Assembly (NCBI GenBank): GCA_014800385.1
Contig: JAAVGE010000045.1
Span: forward strand, 1-32,443
Length of the DNA: 32,443 nt
Direction: 5' to 3'
Source of the DNA: Bacteroidales bacterium
GTDB lineage: Bacteria > Bacteroidota > Bacteroidia > Bacteroidales > Muribaculaceae
The notes beneath the pieces are model-generated. The model worked only from the letters and a program-made list of their open reading frames with translations. It made no database searches and was not told the origin of the DNA. Within the stretch, counting starts at the first letter, position 1. Each line of letters opens with the position of its first letter. A program made the translations under genes and the position numbers. Positions 9,658 to 17,881 of this stretch are shown in pieces.

Positions 9658-9688
9658 AGCCCTTAGAGTCCCAAAGACTTTAAGGGCT
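9658..9688 (+). terminator. Hairpin terminator after the hemerythrin regulator
   Basis: AGCCCTTA at 9658-9665 pairs perfectly with TAAGGGCT at 9681-9688, extended inward by GAGTC/GACTT with one wobble, around a CCAAA loop. It is followed by a short T-rich run. It lies 36 bases after the stop codon. The remaining bases to 9763 show nothing recognisable. Confidence 0.75.
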
Positions 9689-9763
9689 TATTGTTTCTCA
9701 CCCCAAAAGTTAACTAAGTAAAAGTCAAAAGCAACTTATCTGACGCTACTAAGAGTCTGATAT

Positions 9764-10354
9764 TCACCTATATATTTCAAGGAAATCTTTTAACGGATCA
9801 AGATTCGTAGAATTCAGATTCCATAAATTTTCATTTTCGAATAACCATTGACCGGACCCAATTTTCCGTCGTTGGCTGTTCGAGAGTTTCATTGCAGTTA
9901 TATATGTGTGTAATTTTCCCTTTCTGTTTGGAGATTGGTATTCATTACCCAAACATAATTCATAGTCATTAAAACAGGCAAAGAATCGTTTATGCAAATC
10001 TTTTCGCGCAATGCTTTCCAACAGAGTTTCAAAATCTCCATCACTACAATTATCAGGCCATAGGAAAAGTTCTGCTTTGATGTTGAGTTCTTCTAACTCT
10101 GTCAGCAACTCATGAGTTCTCTTTTTGAATCCTCCATTATTTGATTCACTGTCTGCATCAAAAATTATTAAATTCACCCCTCCTTCAGCCGTATTCTGAA
10201 TAAATTGATTCTTTGCCAGGTGCAAAGTATCCTTACCATCAAGAGGCACTATTTCAAACTGTTGCAGATCAAGTCTGCAAATCTTCAGGATAGTCAGCAG
10301 GAAATTATATTCCGGAGTTTGTTTACTCTTTGATTCTATGAATATCTTGTTCAT
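9764..10354 (-). CDS. TOPRIM-like DUF3226 family protein, partner of the AAA ATPase
   Basis: A 196-residue protein resembling DUF3226, a TOPRIM-related family. The candidate TOPRIM glutamate is in KIFIESKSK near the N-terminus, the DxD motif is in NLIIFDADSE, and the typical block FLWPDNCSDGDFETLLESI follows. TOPRIM domains cut or act on nucleic acids with metal ions. Its start overlaps the stop of the upstream ATPase gene by four bases (ATGA), so the two form one operon, a layout seen in OLD-like and PARIS-type anti-phage pairs where the ATPase senses and the TOPRIM protein is the effector. The PARIS effector AriB carries DUF4435 rather than this domain, so equivalence is only by analogy. 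Base composition is visibly AT-richer than the neighbouring housekeeping genes. Confidence 0.78.
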   Translation of the reverse strand: MNKIFIESKSKQTPEYNFLLTILKICRLDLQQFEIVPLDGKDTLHLAKNQFIQNTAEGGVNLIIFDADSESNNGGFKKRTHELLTELEELNIKAELFLWPDNCSDGDFETLLESIARKDLHKRFFACFNDYELCLGNEYQSPNRKGKLHTYITAMKLSNSQRRKIGSGQWLFENENLWNLNSTNLDPLKDFLEIYR

Positions 10355-11400
10355 CGCATTTCCAACTCTTGATTGATTGAATACCGGAAACTTTGATAGT
10401 CATAGGAAAGGCTTGTCACTATTCCCTCATTATCTTTAATCAGTTTGAATGCACTGACAGAATCAGCATAACTTTCATATGCCGATTCACTTAAAACAGC
10501 AGACAAACCCTTGAGAGAGTCAATGTTGTGTGTAGTAGCAAAGAGTTGGACATTGTTGTTCTCAGCAACTTTCAGGATTACTTTCCATAGGACCTTCATC
10601 GTTGAGAAATGGAATCCATTATCAATTTCATCTACTAACAAAACCCCATTACTACAGCGATATACAGCGAGAATCAACATTAACAGTTTTCTGAGTCCAT
10701 CACCCATCATATTGATTGGTAACCTCTGAGATGCACCTATATCAACCAAAATTTCATCTCCGACAAGTTGAATATCTTTGATTGCGGGCTCTACTTCTCT
10801 AAGAGCAGAAAGTATAAATTTTTCCTCTTTATTCGCTACAATTTTCCCAAATTCTTCTTCCAATGAACTTGGCTGAGAAGACGAAGGTATGTATTGAGAA
10901 AACATTTCTTCCTTATACCGCTTGTCACGTGAAATTTTCCCCTTGCCCTGATCTCCTTCCTTAAGAATAAGTTCCGACGTGTATCTATTTTCATTATCAC
11001 CTATTGAATATACCAATTTATATCCATAGGCTTTTGCAGCATTATCAGTTGTTCCTACTGCTATCGAATCTAAATTTATTGTTTTGCTATCAGACTTGAC
11101 TATCGATATTTCAAGCCACCGACTAACATCACCTAATGCAGAAATACATATTTTATTTTCAGGATTCAGATTGTAAAAATCAATTTTTAAATCATCTTCT
11201 GAAAATTTATTGTAGTTTCTCATTGAATTTACCGTTAGCGGTAAAACAGGATTTGATTGTCCGGTAACAAGAAATAAGGCCTCCAACACAGTTGATTTTC
11301 CACAATTATTCTTTCCGAAAAACAGATTGATTCGTTTAAATCCTTCTATCTCGGCAGATTTCACACCACGGAAATATTTTATGCGTAACGTATTGAACAT
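10351..11400 (-). CDS. AAA15/OLD-like ABC-type ATPase of a two-gene defence-type cassette
   Basis: The protein has the single-domain layout of AAA15/AAA21 ATPases related to OLD and RecF: Walker A FFGKNNCGKSTVLEAL near residue 28-43, a signature-like MGDGLRKLL, Walker B GVLLVDEIDNGFHF and the switch histidine in LFATTHN. Such ATPases bind DNA or partner proteins and are frequent sensors in phage-defence cassettes (OLD, PARIS AriA, AbiL). Length 349 residues, no membrane segment. It precedes the TOPRIM-like gene with a four-base overlap. A hand count of bases 10381-10440 gives 21 G+C of 60, against 33 of 60 at 6001-6060, which hints at recent acquisition. The stretch 11401-11481 upstream has only a weak promoter-like AAACTTTG (minus strand, 11413-11420). 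Confidence 0.82.
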   Translation of the reverse strand: MFNTLRIKYFRGVKSAEIEGFKRINLFFGKNNCGKSTVLEALFLVTGQSNPVLPLTVNSMRNYNKFSEDDLKIDFYNLNPENKICISALGDVSRWLEISIVKSDSKTINLDSIAVGTTDNAAKAYGYKLVYSIGDNENRYTSELILKEGDQGKGKISRDKRYKEEMFSQYIPSSSQPSSLEEEFGKIVANKEEKFILSALREVEPAIKDIQLVGDEILVDIGASQRLPINMMGDGLRKLLMLILAVYRCSNGVLLVDEIDNGFHFSTMKVLWKVILKVAENNNVQLFATTHNIDSLKGLSAVLSESAYESYADSVSAFKLIKDNEGIVTSLSYDYQSFRYSINQELEMR

Positions 11401-11481
11401 TGACAGTTAATTCAAAGTTTAGTAAAATTGTTTCCTATATACCCTGTAGGGACTCCTGTAGCAATATCTTTACTGTAATTC

Positions 11482-12387
11482 CTATTCCTGCACTGCAGCA
11501 GTAGAAATAACGGGCTGGGCGGGTTCGTCGGCACAGAGAACCACAAGAAGGTTGCTGACAAGCGATGCTTTGCGCTCATCGTTAAGTTTCACAATACCTT
11601 CGCTTTCAAGGCCTTCAATGGCTAATTTCACCATCGATACTGCACCTTCCACGATCTTCTCACGAGCGGAGATAATTGCTGAAGCCTGCTGACGGCGGAG
11701 CATGACAGCAGCGATTTCAGGGGCGTAGGCAAGATAATTGATGCGTGCTTCCTCCACCTCTATCCCTGCCATTGCCAGACGTTCGTTGATTTTTGTTTCA
11801 AGCATGTGATTGATTTCGTCGCCACCGCCGCGAAGGGTCATTTCATGTTCCTTCCCATCGCTGTCGTAGGCGAATTTTCCGGTCACCTCACGCAAGGCTG
11901 CATCACTCTGTATTCTGACGAAGTTGTTCAACACATTGGAATTGACCGAACCAAGTGACTGTGCGTCAACATCAAACGATGCACGGTATGTGTCCTTGAC
12001 TTTCCACACCAGCACCATTCCGATCAGCACCGGATTACCTACCTTGTCATTTACTTTAATAGGCTGAATGTCAAGGTTACGCAGACGAAGCGACACTTTG
12101 CGCACGGTCATGAACGGATTAATCCAGAAATAACCTGTTTTGCGGCATGTGCCTTTGTAACGTCCGAAAAACAGAAGTACACGTGCTTCGTTAGGCTCCT
12201 GGATGAAGTAGCCCGAAAAACCTAATACAAATATAATAAACAGCACAACCGATATTGCGATCGCCGCCTCCATGGGCAACAGCAGGAATGATGCAACTCC
12301 AAGCAGGGGAATGAGCACAAAGACAATGAAAATCATATTGAAGCCGTTCACTATGGCTCCGGAGTATTCTTTTTCTTTATTTTCCAT
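11482..12387 (-). CDS. SPFH (stomatin/prohibitin/flotillin-like) membrane protein
   Basis: Start chosen at 12387 (MENKEKEYSGAIV) because a promoter and an AT-rich leader lie just upstream and the longer frame runs through the divergent promoter region. Two hydrophobic segments at about residues 15-36 and 40-62 form a hairpin-like membrane anchor. The SPFH domain follows (NEARVLLFFGRYKGTCRKTGYFWINP, then LRNLDIQPIKVNDKVGNP), with the typical alanine- and glutamate-rich region ending in LRRQQASAIISAREKIVEGA. SPFH proteins build large oligomers in membrane microdomains and often modulate proteases; the substrate here is unknown. It is divergent from the TrmH-family gene and lies upstream of the ATPase/TOPRIM cassette on the same strand, with 81 bases between. 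Confidence 0.85.
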   Translation of the reverse strand: MENKEKEYSGAIVNGFNMIFIVFVLIPLLGVASFLLLPMEAAIAISVVLFIIFVLGFSGYFIQEPNEARVLLFFGRYKGTCRKTGYFWINPFMTVRKVSLRLRNLDIQPIKVNDKVGNPVLIGMVLVWKVKDTYRASFDVDAQSLGSVNSNVLNNFVRIQSDAALREVTGKFAYDSDGKEHEMTLRGGGDEINHMLETKINERLAMAGIEVEEARINYLAYAPEIAAVMLRRQQASAIISAREKIVEGAVSMVKLAIEGLESEGIVKLNDERKASLVSNLLVVLCADEPAQPVISTAAVQE

Positions 12388-12410
12388 ACCTAATTTTTTT
12401 ATGATAACGC

Positions 12411-12439
12411 CAAAGATACGAATATTTTTTGTAATTTCG
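12411..12439. promoter_or_regulatory. Divergent -7 boxes between SPFH and TrmH genes
   Basis: On the minus strand TATCTTTG (12411-12418) matches TAnnTTTG exactly and reads toward the SPFH gene, 23 bases away. On the plus strand TAATTTCG (12432-12439) differs by one base and reads toward the TrmH-family gene, only six bases before its ATG. I see no convincing -33 TTG for either. Confidence 0.4.
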
Positions 12440-12445
12440 CCGATT

Positions 12446-12979
12446 ATGGAGAAAAAAACTATCTGGGATCTGCAGCGTCCCTCGGTTGAAGAATTCAAAC
12501 AGCAGACCAAACGTCCGATTGTGGTGGTGCTTGACAATATACGCTCGCTCAATAACGTTGGCTCGGTGTTCCGCAGTTGCGATGCCATGGGTGTAAGCCG
12601 GCTGTGTCTGTGCGGCATCACCGCCGTGCCTCCGTCGCCTGAAATACATAAAACAGCACTCGGTGCTGAAGATAGCGTGGAGTGGCGATATTACCCCACT
12701 ACACTTGAGGCACTGGAAGAACTGCACCGCGAAGGCTATGTCATCTGCACTCTGGAGCAGGTTAAAGAAAGTACCCCGCTCCACTTGTTTAAAGCAGAAC
12801 GGGGTAAGAAATATGCCATTGTTGTAGGTCACGAGGTCAATGGCGTTGACCCTGAAGTTGTGAACCATTCCGATGTATGGCTGGAGATTCCGCAGGAGGG
12901 AACCAAACACTCACTGAATGTATCGGTCAGCCTCGGTATGGCTTTGTGGCAGGTCTACTCTTCAATGTTAACTATCTAA
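12446..12979 (+). CDS. TrmH/SpoU-family RNA 2'-O-methyltransferase
   Basis: A 177-residue SPOUT methyltransferase. The three family motifs are present: LDNIRSLNNVGSVFRSCDAM (motif 1), IVVGHEVNGVDPEVV (motif 2) and HSLNVSVSLGMALWQ (motif 3), which together form the knotted SAM-binding site. It methylates a ribose 2'-hydroxyl in tRNA or rRNA; the target nucleotide cannot be told from sequence. The start at 12446 fits the domain start and the position of the likely promoter, which would give an almost leaderless transcript; an earlier in-frame ATG at 12272 lies inside the SPFH gene and is rejected. Element R2 begins three bases after the stop codon. Confidence 0.92.
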   Translation: MEKKTIWDLQRPSVEEFKQQTKRPIVVVLDNIRSLNNVGSVFRSCDAMGVSRLCLCGITAVPPSPEIHKTALGAEDSVEWRYYPTTLEALEELHREGYVICTLEQVKESTPLHLFKAERGKKYAIVVGHEVNGVDPEVVNHSDVWLEIPQEGTKHSLNVSVSLGMALWQVYSSMLTI

Positions 12980-12981
12980 CA

Positions 12982-13167
12982 TAAGTAGAAGTTGAAAATT
13001 ATTTTATATTATCAAGCAGATGTCGTTTCTACTTATTTCATTTCTCTTTTCGGCGCTATTTCGTTTTTTCATCAGTCGTGTAGTTCACTACACTCCTTCT
13101 TCAAAATCAAAATATCACTCGAAAATAGAAACGAACTAAGTATAAACTAATTCTCAACATCTACTTA
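12982..13167. repeat. Palindromic element R2 (long form with core hairpin)
   Basis: Terminal arms 12982-13008 and 13141-13167 are inverted repeats; they match the arms of R1. Inner segments are again inverted (CGTTTCTACTTATTT near 13024 against AAAATAGAAACGAAC near 13122). The centre, 13078-13093, is the stem-loop GTGTAG-TTCA-CTACAC, flanked by TTCATCAGTC and TCCTTCTTCAA exactly as in R3 but with different stem bases. The element spans the gap between two convergent genes, and its right end includes the stop codon of the minus-strand gene at 13165-13167. It could act as a bidirectional terminator as well as a mobile or RNA element. Confidence 0.85.
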
Positions 13168-14925
13168 CAGTATAACCTTATCAACCTTATTACCCTGCTT
13201 GCGGATAAATAATCCGTTGGCAGGATTTTTTACTTCAATACCCTGGAGATTGTAGTAAACCGGAGTGGTCTCTTCGGTATCCTCTGACACCTCTGTCACA
13301 CCGCTCTCTACCTTTTCAAAGGGCATATTGAATGCGGCGAGTAACTGACCGAACCCATATCCTGCGGTAACAGCCGGGGCTTCGCCACCCATGACATTAT
13401 ATTTTGCATTGCCTCGTGCGGTTACATAGAGCATCGCTTCTTCAGCATTATATGCCATACCCTGCGCAGAGGGGGCACCACCTCCTGTTACCAGATTCCA
13501 TGCTTCTGTGTCGGGATTGCTGACAAGAGTTTCAGCGTTGTAGGCACGAACAAACACACCAACGTTGGCATTCATGCCATAGCCGTAGACATACACTTTG
13601 GATTCATCACCGGGGTTAACGAAAGCATCCAGATAGCCGGTTATGCAGTTGGCAGTTCCGCCCGGCACCTTTATTCCGTAGTCAGCAGCACTGGTGGTTG
13701 CTCCCAGAACTTTACCGTCAGCGGCATTGATCTTGGCAAGCAGACCTTCACGAGGTGTGGATCCTTTTTCCGATGCCACACTCTTTCCGTCAAAGTCAAA
13801 TGCGCCGTTGAACATTCCGGTCAACCAGATATTTCCATCTATGACACTCAGACCTGTGCTTTGCAGAGCGGGGTTCTTCGCTTCAACCTGTGAGGCAGTG
13901 AAAAGATCACACCAGTTAACCGATAAGTCGGCGGTCATACTAATCAATAGTGGTGATGCATACTCATTTATTGTTACTGACTTCTGACCAATAGTCATTA
14001 CCTGACCTGACTGACCCTGCACTGTGGCCAGAGCATAAAGAGAGCCGTCAGACCAGTCGAGTGAAAGCGTTTTTGAAGCAGTAATGGTTGTTTCTGACGT
14101 GAATGTTGCCAGACACTGACCATCTGAGTCCAGTTTTATGATAATCATATCACCATTGGTTGCCTGAGAGTCACCGTTCCAACCAACAATATTGCGGGCA
14201 GACACAGACACTTCCTTGTCATCAGCCCCGACCAAAGTCATTTTACTGCGGAATCGCGCTCCGACATAAACATTATCGGCATCATCCTTGGTTGCGGCAT
14301 ATATATCCAAAGCATCAGCAGTCACCTTATCCGTACCAGGCTGAGGTGCATCATCAAGTTCTATCACGTTAGAAGCCAACAGTTTACCATCAGCATCAAA
14401 CTTCATCACCAACCCCTTGTAAACCCGGGTATCAGTGTCGGGCCATTCAACTTTGAGTTCATTTCCATCCTTGTCGCTCAGAACGAAACCTTTGGCGATA
14501 GCACCGTCGGTAGGGCGGATTTTGGCGGTAACAATGACAGAACCGTCGCTGAGCGGGGTTACAGTGCCATTCCCAGAAGCAGACTCACCCTGGCTGCTTG
14601 TTACACTCCAAAGCAGTTTGCCTGATTTATCAGTTTTAACCAGCACGAAGTTGTAGTTGTAGGAAGTGCCTGAATATTCGGCTCCTGTTCCTATCACTTC
14701 CGACCCGTAGGTAAGATCACGTTGTTCTCCTTTCGAGCCCTCGGTGCCGAGATAATAAAGGTTCCCATAAACGTCTGTTGCAATGGCGTTTGCCATATCC
14801 CCGGCGGTAGGAGAATCCAGCAGAGCGCCCCATGAATAAACCGGTGATGAAATTTCCTGCGCCATGGTCACGGCAGGTGACATCAACGCAAAAATGCAAG
14901 CAATTGAAAGTAATGATTTTTTCAT
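13165..14925 (-). CDS. Large secreted protein with T9SS C-terminal sorting domain
   Basis: The signal peptide is MKKSLLSIACIFALMSPAVTMA. The body (about residues 25-540) is a repetitive beta-rich protein with recurring segments such as FVLVKTDKSGKLLWS, VMKFDADGKLLAS and IIIKLDSDGQCLATF, reminiscent of propeller proteins with SBBP-like or delta-60 repeats. The last 30 or so residues (YYNLQGIEVKNPANGLFIRK, then a lysine-rich end) match the type A sorting domain common in Prevotella and Muribaculaceae, so it should be exported through the T9SS and displayed on the surface or released. Function is unknown. It is transcribed alone; the stop codon lies within the arm of element R2. Confidence 0.82.
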   Translation of the reverse strand: MKKSLLSIACIFALMSPAVTMAQEISSPVYSWGALLDSPTAGDMANAIATDVYGNLYYLGTEGSKGEQRDLTYGSEVIGTGAEYSGTSYNYNFVLVKTDKSGKLLWSVTSSQGESASGNGTVTPLSDGSVIVTAKIRPTDGAIAKGFVLSDKDGNELKVEWPDTDTRVYKGLVMKFDADGKLLASNVIELDDAPQPGTDKVTADALDIYAATKDDADNVYVGARFRSKMTLVGADDKEVSVSARNIVGWNGDSQATNGDMIIIKLDSDGQCLATFTSETTITASKTLSLDWSDGSLYALATVQGQSGQVMTIGQKSVTINEYASPLLISMTADLSVNWCDLFTASQVEAKNPALQSTGLSVIDGNIWLTGMFNGAFDFDGKSVASEKGSTPREGLLAKINAADGKVLGATTSAADYGIKVPGGTANCITGYLDAFVNPGDESKVYVYGYGMNANVGVFVRAYNAETLVSNPDTEAWNLVTGGGAPSAQGMAYNAEEAMLYVTARGNAKYNVMGGEAPAVTAGYGFGQLLAAFNMPFEKVESGVTEVSEDTEETTPVYYNLQGIEVKNPANGLFIRKQGNKVDKVIL

Positions 14926-14953
14926 ATATAAAGAAATTTGATTTTTTCCGCTG

Positions 14954-14961
14954 CAAAGTTA
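14954..14961 (-). promoter_or_regulatory. -7 box for the T9SS cargo gene
   Basis: On the minus strand TAACTTTG matches TAnnTTTG exactly, 28 bases before the start codon. No clear TTG at the expected upstream distance, so it rests on the -7 box alone. Confidence 0.4.
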
Positions 14962-15034
14962 GAGTCATCAAAATGATTCTGAAATACTCATTTTGTCCAT
15001 TTTTCACCATCTTTTATATACAAACTTCTGAGTA

Positions 15035-15065
15035 TTGTAACCATCCCGGGAACTATGTAATTTTG
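15035..15065 (+). promoter_or_regulatory. Promoter of the TonB-dependent receptor operon
   Basis: TTG at 15035-15037, a 20-base spacer and TAATTTTG at 15058-15065 fit the Bacteroidales housekeeping promoter. The expected transcript start near 15070 leaves a leader of about 19 bases before the ATG at 15089. No riboswitch or long leader is possible. Confidence 0.6.
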
Positions 15066-15088
15066 TAATCCAAAAAAAAGCACAGTAA

Positions 15089-17869
15089 ATGCGACTAATC
15101 TTTATCATATTTTCTCTAATCTGCTCAATCTTTCCGCTTCGTGCATACACACTTCAAGGGGTTGTAACCGATTCCCTGACCCGCGAGCCGGTAAGTTTTG
15201 CAGCAGTATTTATCACTCCCGGCAATATATCGCTCCAGACTGACATCGACGGTAAATTTACTGTCAGCGTAACTGAAGGGATGAAGAACATACGTGTTTC
15301 ATACGTAGGCTATAAAACAGCCGAAATCCGTCGCGACATCACGGGGAACACACACATAGCGATTCCTCTTGCGACACAGTCTGTAGCCCTCGCCGAAGTT
15401 GTGGTTTCCGCACGTGAGAGCGAAGGAATCAACTCCGTGTCACGCATCGACCGTGATGCCATGAAACATCTGCAACCCACCAGTTTCGCCGATATCCTGG
15501 AACTCCTCCCCGGAAATATATCCAAAGACCCCGACATGGGTTCGGCAAGCACAATCAATCTGCGTGAGACAGGCAATCTGAGTGCCACGGGAAGTGCCAC
15601 TAAAAATGATGACTATGCCATAACATCGCTCGGCACTCTCTTTGTTGTGGATGGAGCCCCTATCAACACCGATGCCAATATGCAAAGCATCGGAGGGGTG
15701 GCAACCGACCCTAACTCTCCGCTCTACAAACGTGACATAACCAACCGTGGTGTTGACATGCGCACGCTCTCCACTGACAACATCGAGTCGGTAGAGGTTG
15801 TGCGTGGCATCCCTTCGTCGGAATACGGTAACCTCACCTCAGGTATGGTTAACATCAAACGAATCAGACGTGCCACACCCTTCACTGCCCGTTTCAAAGC
15901 CGACGAGTTCAGCAAACTGTTCTCGGCAGGGAAAGGATTTGCGGTTCACGACGGGGCTCATATCCTCAATTTTGACCTGGGCTACCTTGACTCCAAAGCC
16001 GACCCTCGCAACAGCATGGAAAACTACAAACGACTGAATGCCTCGGCTCGTGCCAACATGCGTTTTGATACTCCCTCCATGACAACATACTGGAACTACG
16101 GGCTCGACTACTCCGGCTCCTTCGACAATGCGCGCGTCGACCCTGACCTCAACCTCAACAAGATTGACAAGTTCAAAAATGAATATAACCGCTTCGCATT
16201 GACCTCGGAACTGAACTTCAACCTCAGGAACAACCCCTTCCTATCCAATATCGTATGGAACATGGCTGTAAGTTACGAGAATGACCGCCTCAGCCACATC
16301 AAGCAAGTGGCACCCTCACGTGCATCCGTAGCACCTACTTCTATGGAGGAGGGAGTTCATGACGGAGAATATCTCCTTTCGGAATATATCGCTGAATACA
16401 CCTCTGAAGGGGCACCGTTCACCGCTTTCAGCAAACTTAAGGTCAACGGCACTGCCATTGTCGGAGCCACCACTCACACCTACAAGGGGGGAGTGGAATG
16501 GAATATGTCAAAAAACTACGGTAAGGGGCAGAAATATGATCTGACACGACCTCTGTCAGCAGGATGGACCACCCGTCCGCGCGACTATTCCACCATACCG
16601 GCTCTTCATTCACTGGCCGCATATCTGGAGGATAACATCCGAATAACCGCCGGCGAGGGGTCAGTTGAACTGCAGCCCGGGGTGCGTGCCACAACACTTC
16701 CGTCGCTTGACAGCCGTTACTCCATGTCAGGTAAAATATATCTCGATCCGCGACTGAACGCAGTGTGGAACCTCCCCGCTTTCAAGATTGGAAAGCAGGA
16801 TGTCAATATTGTAATAGGTGGCGGCTACGGACTAACCACACGTATGCCGACTGCCGACTATCTTTACCCTCAGGCAGAGTACTCCGACTTCATTCAGTTG
16901 AACTACTACAACACGGCCAACCCCTCGGAATTGAGCCGTATATCGCTCCGGACATACATTAACGACCCCACGAACTTCAACCTGCGTCCGGCACGCAACG
17001 GCAAATTTGAACTCCGCACTTCCCTATCGGCCGGAAAAACCCGACTGTCGGTTACATACTTCCATGAGCACCTCAACTCAGGATTCCGTTACTCAACCTG
17101 CTATGCACCATACTCCTATCTGAAATATGATGCTTCAACCATAAATCCCGACCTTCTCACTGCCCCACCCTCGCTTGATGATCTCCCGGTAAGTGAGGTT
17201 ACCGTTCTTGACGGTTTCCGACGTGTCACCAACGGCAGCAGCATACGCAAACAGGGTGTGGAATTTCAGTTGACCACTCCACGCTGGAAGCCTCTGGCTA
17301 CATCACTGATTATCAACGGTGCATGGTTCCGGTCGACTTACTCCAACTCACAGATGCTGTACAAAACGGTTACGGATGTGGTGGGTGATGTGGCTATAAA
17401 AGATAAATATGTCGGACTTTATGACAGCAATGACGGCAGAATAAACACTCAGTTCAACACCAATTTTATGTTCGATACCCAGATTCCACGCTGGGGATTG
17501 CTGCTTACAACTTCTGTGCAGTGCATGTGGCGCGTCAGCACTACCCGACTGAGGGAAAACGGCACCCCCGGCAGTTATCTTTCGGCCGAAGATGGCGAAC
17601 TCCATCAGTTTACTGATGACGCCGTTACCGCCAACCCCGAACTTGCATATCTGATAAAATATTACAGCGATGAACTCTATCGCCCCTATACCATTCCCAC
17701 CGCCATCTACGTTAACCTCAAGGCTACCAAGCAGATAGGCTCACACCTGCGTATCTCAGCCTTTGTCAACCGAATAGTTGACTATCTGCCGGACTACACC
17801 CGTAACGGGTTGGTGGTACGCCGTTCGGCCTCACCCTACTTCGGAATGGAAATAAATCTGTCACTTTGA
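15089..17869 (+). CDS. TonB-dependent receptor with CarboxypepD_reg-like domain
   Basis: An outer-membrane active transporter. Signal peptide to about residue 19, then a carboxypeptidase-regulatory-like beta-sandwich (LQGVVTDSLTREPVSFAAVF to about residue 105, with SYVGYKTAEI). A plug domain follows (SFADILELLPGNISKD; FVVDGAPINTDANM; IESVEVVRGIPSSEYGNLTS) and then a 22-strand-type barrel to the end. At 926 residues it fits the family but is shorter than typical SusC proteins (about 1000), and no SusD gene follows, so it is not a classic glycan-uptake pair. The following genes encode a DUF4876 lipoprotein, a DUF6850 barrel and an M16-like protein, pointing to a non-glycan ligand such as a metal complex, peptide or protein (inference). 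Confidence 0.9.
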   Translation: MRLIFIIFSLICSIFPLRAYTLQGVVTDSLTREPVSFAAVFITPGNISLQTDIDGKFTVSVTEGMKNIRVSYVGYKTAEIRRDITGNTHIAIPLATQSVALAEVVVSARESEGINSVSRIDRDAMKHLQPTSFADILELLPGNISKDPDMGSASTINLRETGNLSATGSATKNDDYAITSLGTLFVVDGAPINTDANMQSIGGVATDPNSPLYKRDITNRGVDMRTLSTDNIESVEVVRGIPSSEYGNLTSGMVNIKRIRRATPFTARFKADEFSKLFSAGKGFAVHDGAHILNFDLGYLDSKADPRNSMENYKRLNASARANMRFDTPSMTTYWNYGLDYSGSFDNARVDPDLNLNKIDKFKNEYNRFALTSELNFNLRNNPFLSNIVWNMAVSYENDRLSHIKQVAPSRASVAPTSMEEGVHDGEYLLSEYIAEYTSEGAPFTAFSKLKVNGTAIVGATTHTYKGGVEWNMSKNYGKGQKYDLTRPLSAGWTTRPRDYSTIPALHSLAAYLEDNIRITAGEGSVELQPGVRATTLPSLDSRYSMSGKIYLDPRLNAVWNLPAFKIGKQDVNIVIGGGYGLTTRMPTADYLYPQAEYSDFIQLNYYNTANPSELSRISLRTYINDPTNFNLRPARNGKFELRTSLSAGKTRLSVTYFHEHLNSGFRYSTCYAPYSYLKYDASTINPDLLTAPPSLDDLPVSEVTVLDGFRRVTNGSSIRKQGVEFQLTTPRWKPLATSLIINGAWFRSTYSNSQMLYKTVTDVVGDVAIKDKYVGLYDSNDGRINTQFNTNFMFDTQIPRWGLLLTTSVQCMWRVSTTRLRENGTPGSYLSAEDGELHQFTDDAVTANPELAYLIKYYSDELYRPYTIPTAIYVNLKATKQIGSHLRISAFVNRIVDYLPDYTRNGLVVRRSASPYFGMEINLSL

Positions 17870-17881
17870 AAATAATTGAAT

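Noticed and set aside
11440..11465. CCCTGTAGGG motif similar to the CCTGTAGGG beside the dispersed repeat at 27581
   Set aside because: Only about nine bases match and the rest of the repeat is absent.
9690..11481. Flanking direct repeats that would mark insertion of the ATPase/TOPRIM cassette
   Set aside because: AGTTAA and AGTAAAA occur on both sides (near 9709 and 11405) but with different spacing in AT-rich DNA; too short to count as attachment sites or target duplications.
11482..12621. Extended 379-residue start for the SPFH protein
   Set aside because: The extra N-terminus would read through the divergent promoter and the TrmH gene start, and has no family similarity.
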